Source of the DNA: Symbiodinium sp. CCMP2592 | Taxonomy: Eukaryota > Sar > Dinophyceae > Suessiales > Symbiodiniaceae | Direction of reading: 5' to 3' | NCBI GenBank assembly: GCA_905221615.1 | Contig: CAJNDT010000511.1 | Span: 124,001 to 188,000 of the forward strand | Length of the DNA stretch: 64,000 nt | Program-made: the position numbers and the translations under genes | Notes under the pieces: generated by a model | Database searches by the model: none | The model's input: the letters and a program-made list of their open reading frames with translations, nothing else | Told to the model about the DNA's origin: nothing | Shown: positions 46,662 to 56,106 of the stretch, piece after piece | Numbering within the stretch: position 1 is the first letter of the stretch | Layout of the letters: the number at the start of each line of letters is the position of its first letter

Positions 46662-49600
46662 GTAATTGAACGGTTCATGGCGACCTACAGTTTCAATGAG
46701 GGTTAGAAATGTATTTTGCCCAGAACCTCAATCCATGATTTGTCTTACTCATAGCCCTGCCTGACCTTCCTATGAAGCTTCAATAGTGGGCATCGACTTT
46801 TTGGTAGAGTGCCCATTGGACTACAGGAAAGCCAGGTTTCATGCACTACAACATCATGATTATTGCTGCCAAAACTTGCTCCCTTCAGTTCGGTGCCGAA
46901 AACTCTACGCCTAATTCCCTATCACCCCCCTCAACAAAAAAAGCTCACAAGAAAGCACCTCTAATACCCTGTAAGCCTGTTGAAACCAACGATTTTTCTC
47001 GGGCTTATATACCCTAAATCTCTACACACTCAGGTTTCGAGGAAAGATTTTCAGCCTCCCTCCACCGCTTCGTCGGAGATTTAAAATTAGGTCAGAGCAT
47101 ACATACCCTCCCCTGAGCTCGCACGGGAAGAAGACTGCGTTTTCAAGAAAGGCCTAGTAGGATTAATCCTTTCGGAACCCCCCCTGCGCAGAAAAGCAAA
47201 GAAGGGGTCCAACTGAGGACACGAGGCGCTGGCGCAGGGTTCCGGCCCGCTGAAAGGACGACAAGCAGACGGAGCTGACAGCCTGCGGAACCCCTGGGTT
47301 TGCGATGGTTAGGGTTTAGGGTTTGTTGCCTCTATTGCTGTTATTCTTAAGATTCGTTTCAGTTTTGTTACTAGTTTCGTCATCAGCGCGGAAGTCTCAG
47401 CAAACGGACACTTCAAAGTAAACCGAACATATGAGGACTCTTGGCAAAGAAGCCTTGTTGCAGGGTTGTTCTGGGTTAACTTCTCGTTCTCGTTCTTCAC
47501 TGGCGTCCATCTGGGGGTTCTGGATGGCACCTTTCCTCTCGAAGGGCCGTTGTGTGAGCCCACTCGTCTCGTGTGACAACTTCCCCCGGCCTTTCGTCGA
47601 CACGAGATGCCGTCCATGGCCTCTCGAGCACAAAGAAGACGCGTCTGTCGCGGTCGTTCTCGCCCAGCCTCGGGCGGGCCAGCACGAGGGCAGAAAAGGT
47701 GTCTGCTTCGATGTGCTGTGCAGGCTCTGCATGCAACTACGGTGTAGAGAAACAGCCTGCTTCCGCGGAGAGAAGCTGGCAATTTAGTTTTCATAACCTA
47801 GCTGTGTTGTGACAGTAGTCTGTTCTAACATGAATGTAAGTGAAGGCTCGGCTGGCCTTCCCCGAGTGTGAGTGTGACAGTCAGATAGTCACATAGTCGA
47901 TGTATGGTGATGAAGATCAAGATCATGATGAGGATGCGAGTGCTGTCGCTGGCCTCTGGTGGCGATGATGAATAATGCACTATTCCTGCTCCGTGTCTCC
48001 TCCTCCTCCTCCTCCTCTTCCGCTTCTTCCTACTCCTCCTCCTGCTCCTCCAAGTATGCCTGCCGCTTTCTGCTGCTGCTTGCGACGACGCGTACTTCCT
48101 ACTGCTATGGCTGCTGCCACTGCAACCGCTATCGCTACTGCTACTGCCAGTGCTGTTGCTTCTGCTATAACGATGACTACTGCCACTGCCGCTGCTACTG
48201 CTACTGCTTGTGCTACTGTCAGTGCCAGTGCGCCAGTGCCACTGGTGCTGCCACTGCTGCTGCTACTGCTCCTGCTACTACCACGACCACCTCGACGAAC
48301 CACTAGTACCACGGCAGTTTGATGTTGCCAGTTATTGGTAACGGTGTTGTTCTCATGCGGTTGTTGGAACGTATCGCAGGCCAGGCGCTGCATATGTGGA
48401 CTGTCTCCAAGGGGCGGACGAGGTGAGACAGCAAGCGGTCAGGGCTCACGGTTTGAAGCTCCACGGTTGCGTGAATCAGGTGCACGGGTCAGTGAGTTTG
48501 AGGGTATGTGATTCGGTGTTTGGAGGGTTAGTGGTTCAAAGAGTTCGGTGAACCCAACGGAGAAAATCAGACTCAAAACCCATGCCACGCCCATAGAGGG
48601 ACCTCTATACAGGCCGTGATATAGAGGTTTGGAACTTTGTAAGAATCAATAGCATTCCACATTCTTGGCAGAGTCCTTACATAGTTAGTTGTAGTACAAG
48701 GTCAAGCAAGACCGTCGTCTTGATATGGGAGTTTCCGAAAATAGGGGGACCCTAATACAGTACCCCAAATAATAGGATCCTTATTATAAGGACCCCAATT
48801 AAGGTACCCCTTGTTCTCGGAAAGTCCCATATTATGCCCAGCTGATGTCCGAAACCCGATACCGCCCTGTTGGGTAGAAACCCTGAATCCAGAATCCTCT
48901 GACTTCTCCTACACCTGGAGAAGTGCGGGGTCGTGTAGGGGCGTTATATAGGTCTTCATAGGGCTTCTAGAAAGGTGCATGGTGCCCTTTTGCGGGCCCT
49001 TGTAGGAAAAGAAAGATTTTTACAATGCTACAAACCCTAACCCCTACATTCCAAAACACCCGACACCCTTATGACCCCAAAAGGGGCCACTGCAAGGCAG
49101 CAAGTGCCTCCTTCATGCTCAGCTACACCTGGGGCTACAAGAGCCTTGCCTTTGTCTGAGGGCTGAGAGTTGTAGGGCTTCAGGGTCTTGACCTTAATTT
49201 TCAATGTTTAGGGCTTGGTTGTGCAGCTTTTTGGCAAAGTTGGTCTCGGGTTCTGAGCGTAGGAGACCTCTGATTAGTAACTCTTCCCTCAGGGGTTCAA
49301 ACAGTAGGATCCCTGTTCTTGCCCTCATGAAGGGAGGGGGGTCTACATTTGGGGCGTCTTGGCCGTGTAGGATTGAGAGTCGGGATTGTTTCCAGGTCTC
49401 TCGCCCCGAACTTCCAGCCCGCCCGGTGTATTCGGGTGCATGGTTTAGTGTAGCGTTTAGGGCTGTTTTGGGGGCGTGAGTTTAGGGTTCAAGGTTTAGT
49501 TGGTCGATCCCTCTGCTCTGTTGCTGCACAAAAAGATCACGAATGCCATTTCTAGAAATTGTGGAGGCACCTGCAGGGCTATTCTGGGTTCTTGTTGCAG

Positions 49601-49976
49601 GGTTTAAATTAAGTTACAATTCATAAAGAAACCATATTATTTACTATAGGCCCCTCTTATGGTAACTGAAGTTAAGTTCCTGAGCCGCAGAAGCCCTAGG
49701 TTGGATGCTGTTACCTAGAAGTTGAAAGGGTTTGACAACGGCTCACGAGGGCTTCAAGAGTTTTCAAACAAGGGTTGACCTCACTTCCTGCTCCCTTGGA
49801 GTCTTACGTCTTCGCTGTAGCAGGACTCTTTGGCTTTCTTGAGTTCAGCTCGGGTTTGGGATTTAGACTCTTGTTGCCTGTTTTAGTCTTCTCGGGGTCT
49901 ATTTTTTTTTTTTTTGGGGGGGGGGGGCCTTGTGGGGCCCTGGGAGGTTTCATTGAAGGTTTGCGTGCTCTGAAGG
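46662..49976. other. No convincing gene
   Basis: 47309-47812 is open in several frames on both strands and looks like GC-balanced old coding DNA; the minus-strand text FSALVLARPRLGEND is the most protein-like, but I cannot choose. Triplet DNA lies at 47995-48290 (CTC then ACTGCT). A family B element lies at 48724-48832 and a family G relic near 49600-49680. A poly-T/poly-G junction lies at 49903-49927. Confidence 0.4.
48724..48832. repeat. Family B MITE-like element
   Basis: ATATGGGAGTTTCCGAAAAT against TTCTCGGAAAGTCCCATAT. Orientation opposite to the copy at 10591, judging by the order of the inner GGACCC and GGTACC blocks. Confidence 0.8.
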
Positions 49977-50064
49977 ATGGGCGATATCATGGACACCTTG
50001 ACACAGTACTGCCGGGACGCCAACCTCGATCCCAAGCGAACGCGACTCCGACGCAAGCCGTCGG
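49977..50064 (+). CDS. Candidate exon, possibly first coding exon
   Basis: An ATG in good context (AAGGATGG) opens MGDIMDTLTQYCRDANLDPK and a basic RTRLRRKPSG end before GTAGGAG, a strong donor. I do not recognise the protein. A family E element follows 50 bp downstream, as seen after other exons. It could start the gene to which exon 51375 belongs. Confidence 0.4.
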
Positions 50065-50114
50065 GTAGGAGTCGACAGAACTAGTAAGATCATATCATAC
50101 CCTTATGGTTCCCT

Positions 50115-50229
50115 ACTTGGAGGCCCTGTTGACTTAGTAGGTCTACTTAGTATCCCCTAGAAACCCTATTATAATCCCCATAACCCACCTTACTAACCCT
50201 ACTTACTAAGTCAAAAGGGCCTCCAAGTA
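50115..50229. repeat. Family E MITE-like element, inverted copy
   Basis: TACTTGGAGGCCCTGTTGAC against GTCAAAAGGGCCTCCAAGTA. Aligns end to end with the reverse complement of 29944-30063 with very few differences, so it moved recently. Confidence 0.9.
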
Positions 50230-50288
50230 CGAAAGCGATCCTAGAAAGAACCCTGCTCTAAGTGTTAAGGCACCACAATTAGGGTAAT

Positions 50289-50391
50289 GTAGGAACCTGA
50301 TTAAGAAACCCTGGGCCTAGAACCCCCAAAACAGTAGGATTCATATAAGGAGCCCTAATAAAGGCCCAAGGTTTCTTAATCAGGTTCCTAC
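50289..50391. repeat. MITE-like inverted repeat
   Basis: GTAGGAACCTGATTAAGAAA against TTTCTTAATCAGGTTCCTAC, perfect over more than 20 bp. Seen once. It is followed directly by a CCCTAAACCC array. Confidence 0.8.
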
Positions 50392-50959
50392 CCTAAACCC
50401 TAAACCCCTAAACGCCTAAACCCTTAAGCCCTAAACCCTTAAAGCCCTAAACTCCCAAACCCTAAACCCTAAACCCCTACATTGGCGAGACATCAAAAGT
50501 CCGATGCACTTTAAAAAAAAACCCTACACTGGGGTCTAGGAGCCGGGCTGCATCTAACGCCTCTGTGCGGAGATGGACGAGTCCAATAGCTAAGCAGTCT
50601 TGAACCCGACTTCCCTAAACTTGAAACCTGGTAGCCCGAAACCCCAAGCCCCAAACCGTGTGAGTGAAAGTCCCAATGCACCCTTAAAAAAGCCGTGTCT
50701 TGATGAAGATGAGACTTCTTGAAAGTATTTTCTGGCGCGTGACAGTCAGGTGGGCCTCGGTCAAGATGATTGTGGGTCGTAGACTGGCTAGACTTGAGTC
50801 CAGTGGCAAAAAAAGGGTTTAGGGGGGTCCAGGGTTTAGGGTGTTGCGAGTCCTCGTTCAGAAAGGGTTCAGGGTATTCCCAGCTTTGGCACTAAAGTCC
50901 TTAGAGCTTTGGCCACATGCTGCCAGCCGTCACTCGCGACTCCTTAGCCCAACCCAGAA

Positions 50960-51040
50960 TTCCAAAAATCCTTAATTCAGGAATGTACCTTCATTCATAT
51001 TAGGGATCCAAGGTATACTCCTTAATTAAGGGATATTGGA
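50960..51040. repeat. Family H MITE-like element
   Basis: TCCAAAAATCCTTAATTCAG against CCTTAATTAAGGGATATTGGA. Third copy of the family. Confidence 0.7.
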
Positions 51041-51212
51041 GTCTTTGGGAATTAGATAAAATAATGGCCCGAAAGCTATAAAAGGCTATTATTCTACATG
51101 CTTTTAGGGTCCAGGTATTGCTTGATGAAGGATTTTTTGGAAGGCCTGGCACAGGCGTCCAAGGTACACGGGTTTCTTAATCCTAATATAGATCCCTTAT
51201 AGATCCCTTTAC

Positions 51213-51315
51213 AGGGAACTCCAGAAAGTTGGAATATGGTTTCAGGGTAGGATACCTTATAATTTACCATAGAGGGCTTAGGATAATCATATTCCAACTT
51301 TCTGGCTTTTACCTT
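51213..51315. repeat. Family F MITE-like element
   Basis: GAACTCCAGAAAGTTGGAAT against ATTCCAACTTTCTGGCTTTT. It lies about 60 bp upstream of candidate exon 51375. Confidence 0.8.
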
Positions 51316-51374
51316 ACAGGAGCCCTTAAAAAGGAAGCCCTATGCGAATGAGTACGGCCCCTACATGAGCCCAG

Positions 51375-51440
51375 CGGCCCTCCGCCAAGGTACACATGGA
51401 TGTGCTGCTTCTGCATCAACCAGCACAGGCTGCTCAGAGA
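51375..51440 (+). CDS. Exon with MCCFCINQH motif
   Basis: In one frame the segment reads PPRYTWMCCFCINQHRLL. I remember a near-identical MCC-hydrophobic-CxNQHR block from a large dinoflagellate protein family that resembles the FVSHxWG family in architecture (a Trp-Cys block further on). The acceptor is probably CCCAG at 51370-51374. The 3' limit is uncertain, because an inverted-repeat element begins at about 51440 and may contain the donor. No other exon of this gene was assembled. Could be a pseudogene fragment. Confidence 0.45.
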
Positions 51441-51588
51441 TGGGCGCGGGACCTATAGTAAACCTTGGGTACTGCCCCCTCTCAGTAACAGTTGGATCAT
51501 ATTCATAATACAGATATATCAGGCCCTGAATAGTAGCCCTATCATAGACTGTTACTGTATGGGGGCGGTACCCAAAGTAAACCCCATA
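51440..51588. repeat. Long imperfect palindrome directly after an exon
   Basis: GGTTTACT-type ends are complementary: GACCTATAGTAAACCTTGGG and GTACCCAAAGTAAACCCC. An inner pair, CAGTAACAGTTGG and ATAGACTGTTACTGT, also matches. It starts where the MCCFCINQH exon ends, so element insertion and intron origin may be the same event. Confidence 0.65.
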
Positions 51589-51782
51589 AAGTTGGAAGCC
51601 GGATTAAGGCCAAATAGTGCTGGGATTCCCTAATATATTATAATCTTAAGGATCGAGGCTGTTGGGTTTCCAACTTTTGGGCTTCTACTGTAACACTTAG
51701 AGCATCGTGGGACTTAGTATAAGTAAGGTTCCTTAACAGGGTTCCTTAAAAGGGGTCCTTAAAGGGATCTAGAAGGCAAGGG

Positions 51783-51910
51783 CTCTATAAGGGAAGATCA
51801 TGGGACTTAGTAAGTAAGGTTATTGGTACCTTAACTTGGGTTATAAGTAGATATAAGTATAGTTACCTTATCAATAACCTTACTTACTAAGCCCCGTGAT
51901 CCTCTAAGTA
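51783..51910. repeat. Family A element with fragments around it
   Basis: AGATCATGGGACTTAGTAAG against CTTACTAAGCCCCGTGATCC. Another partial left end lies at 51700-51728, and half of a family B element follows at 51917-51987. Confidence 0.75.
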
Positions 51911-52007
51911 ATGGAGCACCCTAAATAGTAGGATCCTTGTTATAAGGATCCTATAATAAGGTACCCCTGATTTCCGAAAACTCCCACATCAGCAACGACA
52001 TATGGGA

Positions 52008-54300
52008 CTACCCCGCGACCACTGCCCACCGCTCCTCCTCCTCCTCCTCCTCCTCCTCCTCCTTCTTTTTGCGACTACGACAGACCGCGCCGCCAGCGAC
52101 GACTAAGTCCCAAAACCTCAGTTTAACGGAGAGACTGCCAGGGTGAAGGAGACGGAGGCGGCGGGCGAAACCGTGCCATTCGAAGAGTTCAAGCGGGGAC
52201 CCTGGCAGAGGGTTTGCTAACACCGCAAGAACCCCAACACGAAGCAGGGGCCTCTCTCTCAGGTTGCTGTATAAAAAGGCGGATGCTTGAGGGCATCTGG
52301 AGCCCAACATCCAGTGAATGCAGGATACTCAAGCAAGCAGCCCGAGATTCTCGCTCCAGGGTTCATAACGTGTCGAGCTGGGGGCTTGGGGTTAAGGGCC
52401 TCTTGAGTCTTCTGAGCTACATGAGGCTTTTAGGGTGGAAACATCTAGTCCTTGAGTTCGGGCGTTTGGGCGCGCGACGCTCTGAAGCTCGCCGGAGTTT
52501 CGATGAGGGAACAGATGTAGCATGAGGCGTTCAAGCTATATTGCAACATGCTATAGTATACTGCTACCTATGTGTATATGCTATATTATACTCCTGCATA
52601 TGCATATACATATATACTTTATAGATAGCAAGCGCTCGGCTTTCCAGTGCCTCGCCTCGGTGGTGGCGGGGTGTTTGGCGGGTGCAAGATGAAGGGTTTT
52701 GCGATTGGGGTCTAGGAGTTTACAAACCATTGAGATTATGCACCTTAACCCTGAAGAACCTACCTTTTAAGGGTTCCCTATTGTGACTTCCTTATATAAG
52801 TCCTTACAAAGGTAGGTTCTTCAGGGTTACTTGGAGGGTCGGGGGACTTAGTGAGTAGGTAGTAAGTAGACTTAAAAGTACCCTAAGAGGGACCCTAATT
52901 GGGGGTATGGTACTTATAAGTCCCGAAGATGAAGGGTTTTGCGATTGGGGTCTTGGAGTTTACTAACCATTGTTATTATGGGAGCTAAGGAGCCAGGGAT
53001 GATGATAATCCTTTTTTAAATAAGGAGCTAAAGAGCCAAGGAACCCCCAAAACCACTGGTTATTTTAGGTGAGGCGTGCATGAAGAAGTCTGTGCAAAAG
53101 GTCTAGAGGTCTGTCCTGATGCGCAAATGTTTAGGGTTTGGCAAGTTTGGGAAGTTTGGGGTTTTGGGAAAAGGCGCCAAGCATCTCAAAGCTTTGCATG
53201 CCGAGGAAAGCTTTCGGAGATCGAGTGAAAGGCATCGGCAAGCACACCCCTCAGCAAATACCGAGATGCGTGATATTCGGGCTTTGAGCGGTTTAGGTGT
53301 TTGGGCACGCAGTTTCTTGCATGCATGTGCATCTGTGTACGTGCCTATCGAATGTAATTGAAGGTAGTTGCAACGACGAATTCCTGAGCACTTCTATCCC
53401 GGTGTGAGTAAACCCTAACCCTGAAGCCCTCAAGCCTTAAAGCCCTAAACCTCAAACCTTAAGGTAGCACATGCAGAGGTATGCACGCTGACTCCGATGC
53501 AACCGAAAGTCCCGACGTCCCTGGAGCCTAAAGCTGAGGCCCTGAACCCTAAACTCCATGCACCTTCTGTGGATGGGCGGGCTTTGGGAGTTGGGCTGAA
53601 GGGACAAAGGGCTTAGTTGTCCCCTCCTGCTCCGAACAGATTCTCAGAAGCGATGAAGTTCTGCATTGTAGATATTCTTAGCTGCTTCCGGTCCTGCAGC
53701 CCTAACCCAGCTTAAACAGGGCCTCAACCCTACGCAAAGCTCTAAACCCTCAGTTCCCAACCCCTGAACCCCCAAACCCCAAGCCCCAAGGATTGTGGCC
53801 ATGATGGCCCCGTGGAAGGATCCTTTCTACATCAAGCGTGCCGGAACCTGAGTTGAGGTGTAGGGTTTAGGCTTAGGGTTTAGGGTTTAGGGTACCGTGC
53901 CCAAATTACATTCTGGTGGCAACAGGTAAGGCAGTTCTTGGTAGAAGCTCAGCTGCTCTCATATAGAGACTTCAATCATTACCAATACCATTGTGGGGGT
54001 TCCTTATTCTAATTATAGTATAACGGACTCCAGAACCCTCTTGCAATGCTCAGGGCCCCTACACTAACTCTTTCTTTTTAGGATGGTCTAGTCTAAGGTA
54101 CTGCTGGCGAGTTGTTATGCTCGTAATCTCCGGAAGGCCTCCCAAGTGCTTGTTCTTGAAGCTTTGCCGGGAACTTCTCCAACCACCAAAAGGCCTCGTC
54201 AAGCTTTTTGTTTTTGAAGTTCTGCCGGAAACTCCGGTCTAGTCAGACGCTCAGAACGCAATCTTATGCCCAGTGGCTGCGAACAGGAGCTCACTTAAAG
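52008..54300. other. No gene assigned; nested repeats
   Basis: The minus-strand ORF at 52008-52310 begins at an ATG but runs into a CTC-repeat (Glu run) and has no domain; a real short gene cannot be excluded. Families I and A (half copy) lie at 52747-52925, bracketed by a duplicated 50-bp sequence, followed by family J at 52970-53063. The open text at 53190-53280 (EESFRRSSERHRQAHPS) could be an exon. TTTAGGG units lie near 53873-53895 and a family D relic near 53985-54070. Confidence 0.4.
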
Positions 54301-54349
54301 AATCACCGGCCTTGAGCGCTTTGAGTTCATGTTCTCGAAGTTGCCAGTC

Positions 54350-54581
54350 GCCACTACAATGTCTCCACCATCAGCACCGCTCCCATTGCCACTACAACTA
54401 CCGCCACCACCGACATTACCAATACTATTGACCATTACTACCACTAATACCACTACCACCAATTCTATTACCACTACTACCACTACTACGACTACCACTA
54501 CTACCACTACTGCCACTACTGCCACTACTACCACTGCTACCACTACTACTACTACTACTACTACTGCTACTACTACCACTA

Positions 54582-54625
<44 letters not shown>

Positions 54626-54632
54626 GCTACTG

Positions 54633-54694
<62 letters not shown>

Positions 54695-54974
54695 GCTACT
54701 GCTACTACTACTACTACTACTACTACTACTCCTACTGCTACTGCTACTGCTACTGCTACTGCTACTGCTACTGCTACTGCTACTGCTGCTGCTGCAACTA
54801 CTACTACCACTACCACTACCACTACCACTAGCACTACCACTAGCACTACCACCACCAACCACTACCACTACCACTACCACTACCACTCCTCTCTACCTCT
54901 ACCTCTACCTCTACCAATACCACTACCACTACCACTACCACGACGGCGACGACGACGACTACTACTACTACTAT

Positions 54975-55006
<32 letters not shown>

Positions 55007-55300
55007 TTACTACTACTAGTACTAGTACTAGTACTAGTACTAGTAGTACTACTCTGCTACTAGTTACTACTACTACTACGACGACGACTACTGCTACTGC
55101 TACTACTAATGACTACAAATACTACTACCACCACCACGACTGCGACTGCCCCCCACTGCCGCTGCCACTGCTCCTGCTCCTGCTCTTGGTGCTGCTACGG
55201 CTGCGGCTAAGTGCTAACTGCCAACTGCTAATTGCTGCTGGCGCTGCTGCTGCTACCGGGACTGCTACTGCCAGCTGCTGGGGCGACGACCCAAGACGGC
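54350..55300. repeat. Large trinucleotide satellite (CTA/CTG/CCA triplets)
   Basis: About 950 bp of nearly uninterrupted triplets in which the second and third positions drift in blocks (CTACCA, CTACTA, CTGCTA, AGTACT near 55020-55045). The 120-240-residue Thr, Val or Ser ORFs on both strands are read-through of it. Confidence 0.95.
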
Positions 55301-55653
55301 AACTGCTGCGACATGCTGGCAACGGCTGGTGTTATTTACCCTGCTGCTACCACCACTTTAGCACACTGCGGCCACGGCGGCCGCGATTAGTACGACTACG
55401 CATGGTCATGGTGGCAATGCGCCTGACGTGCTGAGGTCTGGTGTGACTTTGAGATGTACACGGCAACGTCCGAGAAGCAGGCGTGTTGCAATGAAGCTAT
55501 TCTGTGAAGGGGTCTGTACTGGCATCGGTTTAGCAAGCAAAGTTCGGCGAATTCCCTTAACTTCAGTGCTCACGGCTTAGATCCCATATCCTGTGGACTC
55601 AACAATGACGGCTGAGTGCAGGCCTTTCCATGTAGGTCGGGCTCCAGGTTCAG

Positions 55654-55761
55654 ATATGGGTGGTTGTGAAAATTGTGATCTCTTTTTGGGTCCCTGTTAT
55701 AATACGGCACCTAATATTCAGGGTACCCAAAAGAGGGCCATACTTTTGACAACCGCCCATA
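55654..55761. repeat. Family C MITE-like element
   Basis: ATATGGGTGGTTGTGAAAAT against TACTTTTGACAACCGCCCATAT. Fourth full copy of the family, 60 bp from a family A copy. Confidence 0.8.
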
Positions 55762-55818
55762 TGGTTTTATGCTACGTGAGCTCAATTCCCAGCCGGAGCC
55801 TGAACATGGGAACCCTCC

Positions 55819-55929
55819 CTGGAGGATCATGGGACTTAGTAAGTAAGGTTATAAGTACCCTAATTGGGGTTATAAGTATAGTTACCTTACTTATAACCCC
55901 ACTTACTAAGTCCCATGATCCTCTAAGTA
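55819..55929. repeat. Family A MITE-like element
   Basis: GGAGGATCATGGGACTTAGT against ACTAAGTCCCATGATCCTC. The sequence CACCATTTGGCTCAAG follows it directly (see findings). Confidence 0.85.
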
Positions 55930-56106
55930 CACCATTTGGCTCAAGCATAAAGCGTGCATCAGACTCGGCTAATGGATGTGGGGTAGCTAGCAGCTAGCAA
56001 GTAGCAGTTACACATGTCCGCGTTGGCCTTATGCAGGCTATTGACCTTCATTGATGTCTAGTTCAGCCTCCTTCGGCTTGTGACCGTATCCCGATTGCGA
56101 CTCTTC

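Noticed and set aside
47309-47812. 161-codon minus ORF and 118-codon plus ORF
   Set aside because: Five frames are open at once and none shows a recognised domain or clear splice sites. Possibly old coding DNA, but strand and frame cannot be chosen.
54295-55063. ORFs of 153 to 244 residues made of Thr, Val or Ser
   Set aside because: Pure triplet satellite read in different frames; no start context, domain or splice signal.
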